Assembly (NCBI GenBank): GCA_028281535.1
Contig: JANQJS010000027.1
Coordinates: 1-32,069 of the forward strand
Origin: Sedimentisphaerales bacterium
GTDB lineage: Bacteria; Planctomycetota; Phycisphaerae; Sedimentisphaerales; SM23-30
Direction of reading: 5' to 3'
DNA length: 32,069 nucleotides
This document shows, one piece after another, positions 9,088 to 16,605 of the stretch. Position 1 is the stretch's first letter; each line of letters begins with the position of its first letter. A program made the translations under genes and the position numbers. The notes beneath the pieces are model-generated. The model had not been told where the DNA came from. It saw nothing but the letters and a program-made list of their open reading frames with translations, and did not search any database.

Positions 9088-9664
9088 CGAATACTCCTTT
9101 CTGGTCGGTTTCGACGTCGTTCAATTCTTTCCGAGCTTTATCTGCTGCTGGTGTATCAGGAAACAGATGAATGACCTGTATGTAATCTTCAATGGCAGAT
9201 TGCTTTAGATTCAACTCATTGAATTTACGTTTAGCTTGAGCATAAATGGTCTCTGCCGTCTCTTCATCCTGCTGCTTGATTATAAGCAGTGGGTCTACTC
9301 TAGATTCCAACTCAGCGTTTAAGTGGTTCATCCTATCTTTATGACGCTGAGCCAATAGCATTTCGTCTACTTTCTGCTGCGTTAGATTTAGTTCCTGTGT
9401 TAATAATGAAATTTCATATCGTAACTGTTCGATGGTTTTACTTTCTCTCACAATTTTATTTGTTTGACGGACTTGATCGATCCAAAGAAGTCCAATCGAA
9501 CTTGCAAAAACAAGCAGTGCTGCAAGTGACAAATTTTTTCGTCTCTTTTTTTGTCTCGATGACTGTTGATATACGTTTGACAGTAATTCACCAGATGATA
9601 TAGATTTAGGTGTCGCTTGTTTATCGATCGTATGTAACATTTCTTTAATTTTATGATCCGACAT
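9053..9664 (-). CDS. Single-pass membrane protein coupled to ECF sigma factor (putative anti-sigma factor)
   Basis: The start at 9664 (MSDHKIKEML) is preferred over an in-frame ATG at 9682 because it follows the sigma stop codon by one base and has GGAG nine bases upstream. The 203-residue product has a cytoplasmic N-terminus of about 43 residues, one membrane helix (LSLAALLVFASSIGLLWI), a coiled-coil stretch (IEQLRYEISLLTQELNLTQQKV), and a C-terminal helical pair (AKRKFNELNLKQSAIEDYIQ, LFPDTPAADKARKEL) that looks like one TPR-type repeat. Position and topology fit an anti-sigma factor. No zinc-binding HxxxCxxC motif is present, so it is not a classical ZAS-type anti-sigma. It overlaps the next gene by 35 bases. 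Confidence 0.75.
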   Translation of the reverse strand: MSDHKIKEMLHTIDKQATPKSISSGELLSNVYQQSSRQKKRRKNLSLAALLVFASSIGLLWIDQVRQTNKIVRESKTIEQLRYEISLLTQELNLTQQKVDEMLLAQRHKDRMNHLNAELESRVDPLLIIKQQDEETAETIYAQAKRKFNELNLKQSAIEDYIQVIHLFPDTPAADKARKELNDVETDQKGVFDEKKIQYSDFS

Positions 9665-9665
9665 A

Positions 9666-10256
9666 TTAATCAACTCCATCATCGAGAACTTCTTTTAATT
9701 TCTTTTTACCCCGATGCAATCTAACATTTATCAGTGATTTACTTAAACCAGTCACGGTTTCAATTTGGTCCAACTCCATCTCTTCCAAATATCGCATAAT
9801 TATGACTTCGCGATATTTTGGCTTTAATTTTTGTATCATGATTTTTAATTGTTCATGCTTATCGGTATTTTGCAATTGATGATTTTGCTGTCGAGCATTT
9901 TGTCGCAATCCTGCCATGAGGGTCTCTTTAATCTTCTGACGACGGTGATAACTGCGACACTTATTGATAGTAATGGTTGTAATCCATGTTTTCAGACTGC
10001 TTTCATGTCGGAATTTCTTTAAATGCTTATGTACGGAAAAAAATACCTCCTGCACAACATCCTCGGTCTCATCTGACCAACCCAATAACCGATGTGTTAA
10101 TGTGGTCACATAAGCTTGGTACATGTGTACAATATCCTCAATCGATCGAGGTATTTCTGACGATCCAAAGTCATAATCTGTCAGTTTAGCCGTTTTTTTA
10201 CACGATTCTTCTATTTTGAATTTCTCCTGACGAAGTCGACATCCTATTAGACCCAA
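9666..10256 (-). CDS. ECF-family RNA polymerase sigma factor (module 2)
   Basis: Region 2 is seen in MYQAYVTTLTHRLLGW, DETEDVVQEVFFSVHKHLKKF and SSLKTWITTITINKCRSYHRR. Region 4 is seen in LKPKYREVIIMRYLEEMELDQI and the helix-turn-helix TGLSKSLINVRLHRGKKKLKEV. The family is clear but the start is not. The open frame extends to a TTG at 10254-10256 with no ribosome site, giving 196 residues. An ATG at codon 45 (10124), just inside region 2, has only a distant GAGG. The true start probably lies between them. The gene heads a three-gene unit with the membrane protein (9053-9664) and the exported coiled-coil protein (7933-9087). Confidence 0.88.
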   Translation of the reverse strand: MGLIGCRLRQEKFKIEESCKKTAKLTDYDFGSSEIPRSIEDIVHMYQAYVTTLTHRLLGWSDETEDVVQEVFFSVHKHLKKFRHESSLKTWITTITINKCRSYHRRQKIKETLMAGLRQNARQQNHQLQNTDKHEQLKIMIQKLKPKYREVIIMRYLEEMELDQIETVTGLSKSLINVRLHRGKKKLKEVLDDGVD

Positions 10257-10376
10257 ATTTTCAGGAAAAATTACAAAAAAATGAAAAATATTAAGAGATT
10301 TATAAAATAATGAGCGGGCTTAATCAGAAACATACCCATGCTTGTGCGCAGCAGGTAATATCCATCCGAAATGACA

Positions 10377-10407
10377 AGAAAAACATGCCCACGTAAACGT
10401 GGGCATG
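10377..10407 (-). terminator. Intrinsic terminator of the 728-residue exported protein gene
   Basis: Perfect 11-base arms (10384-10394 and 10397-10407, catgcccacgt with acgtgggcatg) are followed on the minus strand by TTTTTC. The hairpin starts eleven bases after the stop codon at 10418. It separates this gene from ECF module 2 downstream, so module 2 should have its own promoter between about 10257 and 10376. Confidence 0.9.
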
Positions 10408-10417
10408 GCATCGATAA

Positions 10418-12604
10418 TTATTTTAGACTAAGGGTAATTTTAGCTGGTAGATTAATCGTATTGCCAAACCAAAGCAGGTGATTTTTCTCTTTGGTTCTGT
10501 GCTGTCGAAATTGATCTTGACTTATTGTCTGGCCATTTATCTTAATGGATTCAATCGTTTTAAAATGGCAGCGGTTGATTTGCAAGACTGGGCTATGCCA
10601 GTTTATATATTCTTTTACAGGATTGATTTGAAAACTTAATTCTTTAGAAGGGCCTGTCATTTGGAATTCTAAGGCTTTATAGCGACGATCATTTTTAACA
10701 AATCGCCATGGGCCAGCTGTCACACTGACACTTCCCGGATCGAGCCAGGATTGCGTACGCTGTTTCATGGTTTTGGGATCATCAAAATCACCCAGCCCTA
10801 CGAGCAATACCCAATCACGATATTTTCTACCACGCTGGTCAACTTTATAATCCTTATCCCAAAGAGCAGTCCCTTCATCGTGTGCACCAAAACTCAACAG
10901 GCAGGCATGCGATACTTCCGCTTTCCAAAGACCATAACTGCCAAAGGCTCCGGTATAAGGGCGTTTGCCTACGGGCCAGTGCGTATGTTTTCCAGTGGCA
11001 TGATGCCAGGTGTATTGAAAATTTGTTCTGTTTGAATATGTATCCGGATAGTTTGAATCACTTGAAGTAACGATGAAAGGACTTGGTAAGTTATTAAGAT
11101 TGGTTGCCATGATTACCTGTCCCCAATCGTCAATAGGTGAGTAATAATCAAACTTGGGGCCTGGATGACCGGTTTGCATTTGCTCTTTTAAATTGAATAA
11201 TTTTAAAGCAGGTTTACCGATAAAATCACTACAGTGCGACTGCGAACCCGCGATCGCAATCAGTTCTCCTAATTCATGATTACTCTCATAACCGGAATCG
11301 AGTTTGGGTGTATAGACCATGTAACGGGTTGCTGAGCCATCCGGATAAAAGGTCCAGATCTCATCCGCTTCGGGTACTTGTTTACCAATATTGCGGTGTG
11401 GGGGATAATAATCAGGATCCACCAAAGCATACTTCCAATGCACAACTTTTCGTACGGGATTATTTTCGAGAATTTTAACCTGACTCCATCGATTTAATCG
11501 ATCACTCATCGGTTCATGGCAACCCGGATTTCCTCCATTCCAGCATTCCATAAATTCGTAAGTATACTGAAGTTGATTATTTAAATGCCAGGCAGGCACA
11601 TAATTGGATTCTTCCCAAAAGACCCACTTAACGTCGTCGTCATGGTACTTAAAGGCATCATCAAACGAAATAACAACTGCCGGGCCAAAAAAACCTGACC
11701 AATTGTATTCACGACGGACGGCTTGGAACCCCGTCTGGCGGTCATCTTGATCTTTGATTGGTTTTTGGAGCACTTCAATCTTATCGAACGTGGATTGCCC
11801 TTTATTAAGATTAATCAACGCCACGTAAAAAGTTTGATTTGGTTTAGCCCAGTCTTTACTTGGTGCCAACTCCATCCAGTTTTGAGCGGACTTGCCTCGA
11901 ATGGTTTTCTTTACTGAATAATAGTAATGAAAAAAACCGCCAGGCCCGTCACGAAAGATTCGTAACTGGTTATTGGTTTTTGTAAAAGGTACCGAATATT
12001 TCTTACCTGTTAAAATATGTTCATAACCATCGGTTTGAAAATCAATCTCTCTTGGCCGATCAGGATCAATCTTTTCTTCTTCACCATTGTTTTCTCGTCG
12101 CTGCTCTTCCCGCTGCTTTTTCTCTTCTTGCCAGTCGCGTTCAAGATGTTTATTTTTACGAAGAAGTTCACCCGTATTATCCAACACATCCCTTCGACCA
12201 TTTTGGCAATCACGGATTCGAACAACAGAGTGCCCTTCATGATTTCTATCCACGGTAATCATGGTAAAATTATTGACATCGGGTTGTCCATTTTTCTCAT
12301 GTATTATGGCCATACCAATATTCTTATCTTGCAGAAATGCAACCTCAGCAACAAAATGGCCACTGAATGGTTTGTCAAAATAAATGCCAGAATACCCAGC
12401 GCCGCTTAATGTTAAACGACCAGATTTGACTGAAATATTTCCTGTTTGATTTTCATTAAGAGATATAGGTTTCCATTGCGAATTCTGTATTGAAAAATCA
12501 TCAATAACCAATACGCTTGATTGACTGGCAATACAAAAAGATAACAAAAATTGAAACGAAAACAGAATAACCCCAAGAAAGTAACTACGACTCACACTAA
12601 TCAT
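10418..12604 (-). CDS. Large exported protein of unknown function, possibly carbohydrate-active
   Basis: The 728-residue product starts at an ATG with GGAG seven bases upstream and has an N-terminal signal peptide (VILFSFQFLLSFCIAS), so it is exported. Residues about 30-280 look like a laminin-G/concanavalin-type beta-sandwich (VIDDFSIQNSQWKPIS, GRLTLSGAGYSGIYF, ending STFDKIEVLQKP). They are interrupted by a very charged helical insert at about 155-195 (DWQEEKKQREEQRRENNGEEE). Residues about 300-660 form a second region rich in Trp, Tyr and His, for example VPAWHLNNQLQYTYEFMECW, NGGNPGCHEPMSDRLNRW and VVHWKYALVDPDYYPPHR. A small beta domain ends the protein. The aromatic and histidine-rich core resembles secreted polysaccharide lyase-like proteins of marine bacteria, but I cannot assign a family or active site. 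It is probably transcribed alone. Confidence 0.8.
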   Translation of the reverse strand: MISVSRSYFLGVILFSFQFLLSFCIASQSSVLVIDDFSIQNSQWKPISLNENQTGNISVKSGRLTLSGAGYSGIYFDKPFSGHFVAEVAFLQDKNIGMAIIHEKNGQPDVNNFTMITVDRNHEGHSVVRIRDCQNGRRDVLDNTGELLRKNKHLERDWQEEKKQREEQRRENNGEEEKIDPDRPREIDFQTDGYEHILTGKKYSVPFTKTNNQLRIFRDGPGGFFHYYYSVKKTIRGKSAQNWMELAPSKDWAKPNQTFYVALINLNKGQSTFDKIEVLQKPIKDQDDRQTGFQAVRREYNWSGFFGPAVVISFDDAFKYHDDDVKWVFWEESNYVPAWHLNNQLQYTYEFMECWNGGNPGCHEPMSDRLNRWSQVKILENNPVRKVVHWKYALVDPDYYPPHRNIGKQVPEADEIWTFYPDGSATRYMVYTPKLDSGYESNHELGELIAIAGSQSHCSDFIGKPALKLFNLKEQMQTGHPGPKFDYYSPIDDWGQVIMATNLNNLPSPFIVTSSDSNYPDTYSNRTNFQYTWHHATGKHTHWPVGKRPYTGAFGSYGLWKAEVSHACLLSFGAHDEGTALWDKDYKVDQRGRKYRDWVLLVGLGDFDDPKTMKQRTQSWLDPGSVSVTAGPWRFVKNDRRYKALEFQMTGPSKELSFQINPVKEYINWHSPVLQINRCHFKTIESIKINGQTISQDQFRQHRTKEKNHLLWFGNTINLPAKITLSLK

Positions 12605-12917
12605 AAATAGTCTCCATTTTATTACATTATAGCGGGATAGTAGTAGGTGGTGTACTATAACAGACTAGACTCTAAAAGTCAACCAGTGCTTAAATTCATT
12701 AACGCTAGGGAAATTTAACTTGCGAAACGAAGCAAACATACATAAGCCATTTTGACAGGAATCGCTATGACGAGATAGAGGAAAATCTATAACCCCATGA
12801 ATCAATAACAACGCTGATCCCTGTTTTCATTGTTATTAGATCTCTCCCGATGACGCTCCAATCAAGATGGCTTTGGAAAGATGTTATGTCGTTATAAGAT
12901 ATTACAATCAAATGCGA
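12605..12917. other. 313-base spacer between folD and the 728-residue protein gene
   Basis: The spacer holds the near-consensus minus-strand promoter described separately. It also has a weak AT-rich inverted repeat (aataacaa 12804-12811, ttgttatt 12830-12837) with no T-tract. No intrinsic terminator for folD and no convincing gene was seen. Confidence 0.6.
12654..12682 (-). promoter_or_regulatory. Sigma-70 type promoter of the 728-residue exported protein gene
   Basis: On the minus strand TTGACT (12677-12682) is followed by exactly 17 bases and TATAGT (12654-12659). The start codon lies about 50 bases downstream at 12604, leaving a short leader with a good ribosome site. This is the best promoter match found in the window. 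Its spacer contains a small direct repeat, AGTCT AGTCT. Confidence 0.65.
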
Positions 12918-13793
12918 TTAAGCTTTTTGAGCTGCTTGTAGTGTATTAAGCATCAACATGGTAATCGTCATAGGGCCCACACCACCAGGAACTGGGGTAA
13001 TCGCAGAAGCGACTTCCTTGATCGGTTCGAAGTCTACATCACCTACAAGTATACGTTTGCCTTCTTCGGTTTTGCCCACCTCATTCACACCAACATCAAT
13101 GACCACAGCTCCGGGCTTGACCATATCGGCCGTCACTGCTTTAGGTACACCTGCGGCCACGATAAGAATATCTGCACGCTTGGTATGGGTTGCTAGATCT
13201 TTGGTTCGGGTATGACAAAGTGTAACCGTGGCATTAGCTCCTTCACCTTTTTGCAGGAGCATATTGGCAATCGGTTTCCCAACGATATTGCTACGCCCTA
13301 CCACCACAACTTCAGCACCTTCCGTTTGTGTGCCACTGCGGATGAGCATCTGCTGGATGCCATAAGGTGTACATGGCAGATAAGCCGGCTCGCCTACCAC
13401 CATACGCCCGACATTTACCGGATGAAATCCATCCACATCTTTATCCGGATCGATTGCATAAAGGACTTTACCTTCATCCACATGTTTTGGCAAAGGCAAC
13501 TGAACAAGAATGCCATGAATCTTTTCATCTTGATTATATTTTTCAATCAAAGCAAGGAGATCTTCTTCTGAGATATCTGCAGGTTGATTATCTTGAACAG
13601 AATAATAGCCTAGATCATGCGCGGTTTTTTGTTTCGCACGCACATAACTTTGAGAAGCAGGATTTTCACCAACCAGTATAGTAACCAAACCAGGGGTAAT
13701 GCCTTTTTCACTTTTTAATGAATCAACGTCTTGTTTAATTTCTGCTCGAATTTGTTCGGCAATCTCTTTACCTTTAATCAGTTTCGCGGTCAT
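12918..13793 (-). CDS. folD: Bifunctional methylenetetrahydrofolate dehydrogenase / methenyltetrahydrofolate cyclohydrolase
   Basis: FolD interconverts 5,10-methylene-, 5,10-methenyl- and 10-formyl-tetrahydrofolate in the cytoplasm, with NADP as cofactor, feeding purine, fMet and one-carbon supply. The 291 residues are standard length. Motifs seen are SYVRAKQK with the active-site Tyr50 and Lys54, GILVQLPLP, DPDKDVDGFHP, PCTPYGIQQML, the Rossmann segment VVVGRSNIVGKP, and the C-terminal PVPGGVGPMTITML. The ATG at 13793 has AGGA seven bases upstream, directly against the base of a long inverted repeat (13805-13867). That structure could affect its expression. Confidence 0.98.
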   Translation of the reverse strand: MTAKLIKGKEIAEQIRAEIKQDVDSLKSEKGITPGLVTILVGENPASQSYVRAKQKTAHDLGYYSVQDNQPADISEEDLLALIEKYNQDEKIHGILVQLPLPKHVDEGKVLYAIDPDKDVDGFHPVNVGRMVVGEPAYLPCTPYGIQQMLIRSGTQTEGAEVVVVGRSNIVGKPIANMLLQKGEGANATVTLCHTRTKDLATHTKRADILIVAAGVPKAVTADMVKPGAVVIDVGVNEVGKTEEGKRILVGDVDFEPIKEVASAITPVPGGVGPMTITMLMLNTLQAAQKA

Positions 13794-13804
13794 ATATCTA
13801 TCCT

Positions 13805-13867
13805 GTAGGTCAGGCCACGCCTGACAATTGAATGTTTAGAGAACCTGTCAGGCAAGGCCTGACCTAC
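13805..13867. repeat. REP-like element: paired inverted palindromes upstream of folD
   Basis: Arms at 13805-13825 and 13847-13867 are 21 bases each and match at 19 of 21 positions as an inverted repeat, with a 21-base loop. Each arm is itself a small palindrome: gtcaggc/gcctgac around cac on the left and around aag on the right. The element could therefore form one long hairpin or two short ones. The form (two inverted copies of a short GC-rich palindrome between genes) is like REP/BIME elements. It lies between the diguanylate cyclase stop and the folD ribosome site, with no T-tract. Confidence 0.88.
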
Positions 13868-13912
13868 TAAAAAGAAGATGATATCAGGGAGTGTTTGATG
13901 AAGCCAGAAAAA

Positions 13913-14965
13913 TCAGCCCATAACAACGCAGTTACGACCTTGATTTTTAGCTTGATAAAGGGCTTTATCTGCCAAATGAAGGAGATGATTGGCATCTTGA
14001 GGTCGATGTCGAAAGATGGATGCAATACCTATACTGATGCCCAGACATTTACTTGGATCGATTTGAGTAACGCCATCATCATTAGTTTGACTTGAAAAAC
14101 GTGACGCTTCCTGGGCAAAATGGGAACGGATGCGTTCGGCAATTTCGGTTGCTTCTTGCTGAGTACAATTCGGTAGCAACATTACAAATTCATCACCACC
14201 ATATCGTGCAACAAAATCACAGTCACGAACACAAGCCTGAAGTAGATCGCCTAAAAAGTTAATCGCTTCGTCACCCATGGCATGACCTTGCGTATCATTA
14301 ACCTGTTTGAAATTATCCATGTCGATCATCATACAGGTTAAATCAACATGAGTATTTTTTGCCAACTCAAAATATTCGGGCAACTTCTTATCAAAATGAC
14401 CTCGATTAGATAATCCTGTTAACCCATCTAAATTGGTTTTTTGTTTGAGAAAACGTACATCACGTCGAAACTTATCAAACGTATTGTTAAGCTTCTGTTT
14501 GACGGCACTTTTATATTTTTTCAGATCTTCTTGCGAACCATTTAATGATTCATGCAAATGCATAAATTCCTGCTGGATACCATCTAATTCTGCCTGCATC
14601 CTGGGATTGGAACAGGCTTTCTTTAATCCTAATCGCATACCACGCATTTCACGCATGAGCTGATGGAGAGGCTCAACATAATACCAACGCGCCAAAGACC
14701 AACTGATAATTAATGTTAAGATAAAACAAAATGACATTACCGCCAGAGCATGATAATAAAAGGCATTATTTTTTTCTGGTTCTTGATTGAGAAATGATGC
14801 AATCTCAACATCTTCCGGCTCATTCAGTATGGGAATCAATGCTTTCTGATCGTCTTTGGGCTGGATATGATATAGTAAAAAAGCAGAGCTCACCAGCATC
14901 GATACGACCAGAAGAATCATCCCTCCAATCAGCGTATTTCGACGTTGTTGTTGCGATTGTTGCAT
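13913..14965 (-). CDS. Membrane diguanylate cyclase (GGDEF domain)
   Basis: This 350-residue protein has two membrane helices (about residues 12-32 and 72-92) enclosing a short extracytoplasmic loop with no recognised sensor domain. A juxtamembrane and coiled-coil linker (about 95-178) follows, then a complete GGDEF domain (about 178-350). The domain starts NLDGLTGLSNRGHF. It has the metal-binding IDMDNFKQVND, the active site GGDEF at 256-260, and an inhibitory-site RDCD at 247-250, five residues before it. All key residues for making c-di-GMP from two GTP are present, and product feedback inhibition is expected. There is no EAL or HD-GYP partner in the window. It sits between dapF and folD near the flagellar locus. 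The ribosome site is weak. Confidence 0.94.
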   Translation of the reverse strand: MQQSQQQRRNTLIGGMILLVVSMLVSSAFLLYHIQPKDDQKALIPILNEPEDVEIASFLNQEPEKNNAFYYHALAVMSFCFILTLIISWSLARWYYVEPLHQLMREMRGMRLGLKKACSNPRMQAELDGIQQEFMHLHESLNGSQEDLKKYKSAVKQKLNNTFDKFRRDVRFLKQKTNLDGLTGLSNRGHFDKKLPEYFELAKNTHVDLTCMMIDMDNFKQVNDTQGHAMGDEAINFLGDLLQACVRDCDFVARYGGDEFVMLLPNCTQQEATEIAERIRSHFAQEASRFSSQTNDDGVTQIDPSKCLGISIGIASIFRHRPQDANHLLHLADKALYQAKNQGRNCVVMG

Positions 14966-15015
14966 GTGGCTATTTGGCTACCTATTCAAACCTTTTTATT
15001 TCCCGCATTACACCA

Positions 15016-15036
15016 TTGGCTAACATGTTGAGCCAA
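15016..15036. repeat. Small inverted repeat between dapF and the diguanylate cyclase gene
   Basis: ttggct (15016-15021) and agccaa (15031-15036) are perfect six-base arms with a nine-base loop, about 50 bases upstream of the cyclase start. No T-tract follows, so it is not a clear terminator. It could be an operator or chance. Confidence 0.35.
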
Positions 15037-15150
15037 CGTATTTAAAGTATAAAATAAAGATCAGCTAAATGAGTAGGCTAGCTTAGGAGAAATGAGTCGG
15101 AATCGACAGAATATTGCTGGGTTGCACTCGGCCTGTAAGGATTGTAACGA

Positions 15151-16047
15151 TTATGACCATTGCCCTGTAAAAACAACGGTCGCAGGCCCTGCCATATAAA
15201 CATGGTTGTCATCGGGATCCCACCGTAAATTTAAATCACCCCCAGGTAAATGAGCAAGAATATCGTGTCCAGTTTTACTAGCTAGTATACCCGCTACGCA
15301 TACGGACGCCGCCCCAGTACCACAAGCAAGCGTAATTCCAGTGCCTCGCTCCCAGGTTCGCATAATGACTTCCGTATCGGAGAGTCGCTGAACAAAATGA
15401 ACATTAATTCGCTGAGGAAACATGTCATGGTTTTCAATGAGCTGTCCTAGATGCTCAAGATCAATGGCTGCTACATCGTCGCAATAAATAATGACATGAG
15501 GATTTCCCATCGATACGCAGGTTAAAAGAAAATGATGATCCTCTATCTGCAGCGGAATCCCAACAGCCTGCTGACCGGTGACATTAACAGGAATATCTGT
15601 TGGTAACAAAATAGGCTCTTCCATATCGACACAAATCAGTTCAGCTTTACCTTCTTTGACTGCCAGGCTAATGGGCAAAACGCCACGACCTGTTTCAACG
15701 GATATTTCCAAAATTTCTTGAGCATCAGGCACCAACGATTTGAGCATGTTTTCACACACGGCATTCTGAGGTTTCTGTCCCTTGGCAAGATTATTTTCAA
15801 AGGCATATTTAGCCACGCAGCGTACGCCATTGCCGCACATCTCGGATTCACTGCCATCAGCATTGAACATGCGCATGCGTACATCGGCACTATCTGATGG
15901 ACATATTAAAATTAGCCCATCACTACCAATGCCATAATGACGGTCACTCACTTCAACAGCACATTTTTCTGGTGATTCGACGGTTTCAGTAAAACAGTTT
16001 ACATAAACGTAATCATTGCCAATGCCATGCATTTTGGTAAATTGCAT
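15151..16047 (-). CDS. dapF: Diaminopimelate epimerase
   Basis: DapF converts LL- to meso-diaminopimelate in the cytoplasm for lysine and peptidoglycan synthesis, so this organism probably makes DAP-type peptidoglycan. The 298-residue protein has both catalytic cysteines: Cys71 in MFNADGSESEMCGNGVRC and Cys242 in RTWERGTGITLACGTGA. It also has the N-terminal FTKMHGIGNDYV and the repeat-fold element SMGNPHVIIYCDD. The ATG at 16047 follows GGAG by five bases. The protein is slightly longer than E. coli DapF (274 residues), with extra length around residues 85-112 (NNLAKGQKPQNAVCENML). Confidence 0.97.
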   Translation of the reverse strand: MQFTKMHGIGNDYVYVNCFTETVESPEKCAVEVSDRHYGIGSDGLILICPSDSADVRMRMFNADGSESEMCGNGVRCVAKYAFENNLAKGQKPQNAVCENMLKSLVPDAQEILEISVETGRGVLPISLAVKEGKAELICVDMEEPILLPTDIPVNVTGQQAVGIPLQIEDHHFLLTCVSMGNPHVIIYCDDVAAIDLEHLGQLIENHDMFPQRINVHFVQRLSDTEVIMRTWERGTGITLACGTGAASVCVAGILASKTGHDILAHLPGGDLNLRWDPDDNHVYMAGPATVVFTGQWS

Positions 16048-16114
16048 AGGGTCTCCATAGTTAAAATTAAGAGGGTAAGATACAATTTGAGAGGAAAATC
16101 TGCAAGGAAGAAAC

Positions 16115-16498
16115 TTAGGCGGATAAATCGATGCCTAGACGTCGAGAATTATCTGAGTTGTCGTCGTCGTCATGAGCATTTCCAGAGCCCACATTCCCTT
16201 GAGCATTGTAGAGTCCAGGGTCTTCTTGTTCGGTATTCTCTGTGGATTCTTCTTCGTCTTGTTGGTGATCATCAGTATTCTGCTGGTCACCTTCCCCCTG
16301 ACGATGAACACGTTGATGTTCAGTTTCTTCGGTGTTTTCGACTTCGTGCTGTTGCTGATCTGCGAGTTTGGCTAATTCTGTAGCATCTCTCGCCCGCTTA
16401 TTTCGCTGAGCATCAGCGGACTTGGCAGATTCACTGGAAGCTACCTGCGATTGGGCAAACGCCCCGGCAATATTCGAATTTGGAGGAATGCTGGTCAT
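16115..16498 (-). CDS. Small acidic, low-complexity protein next to fliA (unknown)
   Basis: This 127-residue protein has no membrane segment and no fold that I recognise. Residues 1-55 are Ala/Ser/Lys-rich and probably helical (MTSIPPNSNIAGAFAQSQVA, ARDATELAKLADQQQHEVEN). Residues 55-115 are almost all Glu, Asp, Gln, Asn and Thr (EEESTENTEQED, DDDDNSDNS) and probably disordered. A short basic/hydrophobic tail (RRLGIDLSA) ends it. The ATG at 16498 has AGGA six bases upstream. It is the first gene after fliA in the same direction. From memory, planctomycete genomes carry similar MTSIPP... proteins near flagellar genes; I could not check this. Possible roles are a sigma or export chaperone, or regulator. 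Confidence 0.7.
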   Translation of the reverse strand: MTSIPPNSNIAGAFAQSQVASSESAKSADAQRNKRARDATELAKLADQQQHEVENTEETEHQRVHRQGEGDQQNTDDHQQDEEESTENTEQEDPGLYNAQGNVGSGNAHDDDDNSDNSRRLGIDLSA

Positions 16499-16605
16499 AG
16501 TTCATCCTATACATTAAATATAAGATATAATTCAAAACCACCTTACACTCTTTTTATCGACTTATCGAATTGCAGCATCCAAATAATTGCTACAATCGAT
16601 ATTTA

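Noticed and set aside
12765-12830. A 21-codon minus-strand ORF (MKTGISVVIDSWGYRF...) in the folD-downstream spacer
   Set aside because: It is short, the ribosome site (GGAG) is about 12 bases away, and nothing else supports translation.
12804-12837. AT-rich inverted repeat aataacaa/ttgttatt as a folD terminator
   Set aside because: The stem is weak, the loop is 18 bases and no T-tract follows.
16515-16575. Tandem CGATAA motifs on the minus strand between fliA and the acidic protein gene, resembling the sigma-28 -10 element
   Set aside because: No TAAA-type -35 is found at about 15 bases spacing for either copy.
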